Part shown: positions 4,849-5,554 of the stretch, in pieces
How the letters are laid out: every line of letters starts with the position of its first letter
Numbering within the stretch: position 1 is the first letter of the stretch
Assembly: GCA_031272615.1 (NCBI GenBank)
Contig: JAISTL010000231.1
Span: 1-5,554 of the forward strand
Length of the DNA: 5,554 bases
Direction of reading: 5' to 3'
Source: Methylobacteriaceae bacterium
Lineage (GTDB): Bacteria > Pseudomonadota > Alphaproteobacteria > Rhizobiales > Beijerinckiaceae
The notes under the pieces: model-generated
Told to the model about the DNA's origin: nothing
Databases searched by the model: none
Seen by the model: the letters and a program-made list of their open reading frames with translations, nothing else
Translations under genes and position numbers: made by a program

Positions 4849-5554
4849 TGAAGCACTCCATGTTCGCCCGCTTCGTGCATGAATACTGCAAGAACCGCGT
4901 CGCCGTCGTCGCCCTCGTGGTGCTGCTGTTCATCGTCTTCATGGCGTTGTTCGCGCCCTTCGTCGCCCCGCAGGACCCGTACATGCGGGCGCTGCTGAAG
5001 ATGCGCGACGCCAAGCTCGTTCCCGGCGCCATCGGCTCGGCCGGCTATGTGCACTGGCTCGGCACCGACATGTTCGGCCGCGACATGTATTCCACCATTC
5101 TCTACGGCCTGCGCATCTCGCTGCAAATCGGCCTGGCCTCCTGCGCCATCGCCTTCGCCATCGGCATCGTCGTCGGCTGTTCAGCGGCCTATATCGGCGG
5201 CCGCTTCGAGAATTTCATCATGCGCGTGGTCGACCTGCAGCTGTCGTTTCCGGCCATTCTGCTGGCGATGGTGATTTCCGCCATCCTCGGGCCGGGCCGC
5301 TGGCAGCTGACCCTGGCGCTGGTGTTCGCCCAATACGCCTATTTCACCCGCACCGCCCACGGCTCGGCCCTGGCCGAAAGCCGCAAGGATTACATCGAGG
5401 CGGCGCTGTCGATTCCGCTGGGCAGCTGGCGCGTCGTCACCCGCTACATCCTGCCCAACGCCATTCCGCCGCTCATCGTGGTGGCCATGGTGCAGTCGGC
5501 GAGCGCCATTCTGCTGGAGGCGACGCTGTCGTTCCTCGGCGTCGGCCTGCCCGC
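4848..5554 (+). CDS. ABC transporter permease, DppC/OppC-like inner-membrane subunit (cut by the right edge)
   Basis: The first 235 codons of a DppC-type permease. The ATG shares one base with the stop of the preceding permease (TGATG), so translation is coupled. The N-terminal basic segment and first membrane helix (17-38) lead to APQDP. The family motif LGTDMFGRDMYSTILYGLRI (71-90) is followed by helices at about 91-112, 130-148 and 152-168, and the EAA loop at 184-203 (EAALSIPLGSWRVVTRYILP). The loop has proline 190 where relatives carry the conserved glycine. The end of the family stretch, EATLSFLGVGLP, is at the window edge, so some 50-60 residues are missing (inferred from usual family length). 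ATPase genes should follow. Confidence 0.95.
   Translation, partial: MKHSMFARFVHEYCKNRVAVVALVVLLFIVFMALFAPFVAPQDPYMRALLKMRDAKLVPGAIGSAGYVHWLGTDMFGRDMYSTILYGLRISLQIGLASCAIAFAIGIVVGCSAAYIGGRFENFIMRVVDLQLSFPAILLAMVISAILGPGRWQLTLALVFAQYAYFTRTAHGSALAESRKDYIEAALSIPLGSWRVVTRYILPNAIPPLIVVAMVQSASAILLEATLSFLGVGLP

Noticed and set aside
4749..5126. Minus-strand open frames opposite the second permease
   Set aside because: Antisense shadows of the permease; His/Glu/Arg-rich with no recognisable domain.

Overview
This window comes from a GC-rich genome and carries most of one ABC-import locus of the peptide/opine/nickel (family 5) type. GC-ending codons, the style of the family 5 binding protein and permeases, and the compact divergent operons suggest an alphaproteobacterium, possibly of the Rhizobiales. 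That placement is inferred from style only; there is no rRNA or other marker gene here.

Layout. At the left edge (1-72) a sigma70-like promoter, a ribosome binding site and an ATG on the minus strand point to a gene that leaves the window. At 234-524 (minus) is a small winged-helix ORF that is either a stand-alone regulator or the broken 3' end of a larger gene. A strong minus-strand terminator (590-619) closes the next unit. That unit is a MarR-type regulator (2288-2884) followed by a secreted family 5 solute-binding protein (702-2291), joined by an ATGA overlap. Divergently, on the plus strand, are a creatininase-family amidohydrolase (3124-3825), a DppB-like permease (3877-4848) and a DppC-like permease (4848 to beyond the right edge). 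The ATPase genes are not in the window and would be expected further right.

Working model (inference). The binding protein captures a small solute in the periplasm, the two permeases pass it inward, and the creatininase-like enzyme hydrolyses an amide or cyclic amide bond in it. The MarR protein senses the compound and acts in the roughly 240-bp divergent region 2885-3123. That region holds two adjacent palindromes, a perfect 13-bp tandem repeat and promoter-like hexamers facing both ways. The binding protein lacks the aspartate motif that dipeptide binders use for the substrate amino terminus, so the ligand is probably not an ordinary peptide.

The least ordinary parts are the divergent control region, a possible 24-codon upstream ORF ending in an ATGA overlap with the hydrolase start, the 20-bp-period repeat between hydrolase and permease, and the winged-helix ORF with its cluster of TAAAGCGCA repeats. 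I see no mobile element, CRISPR array, tRNA or rRNA. Nothing here amounts to a clearly new system.
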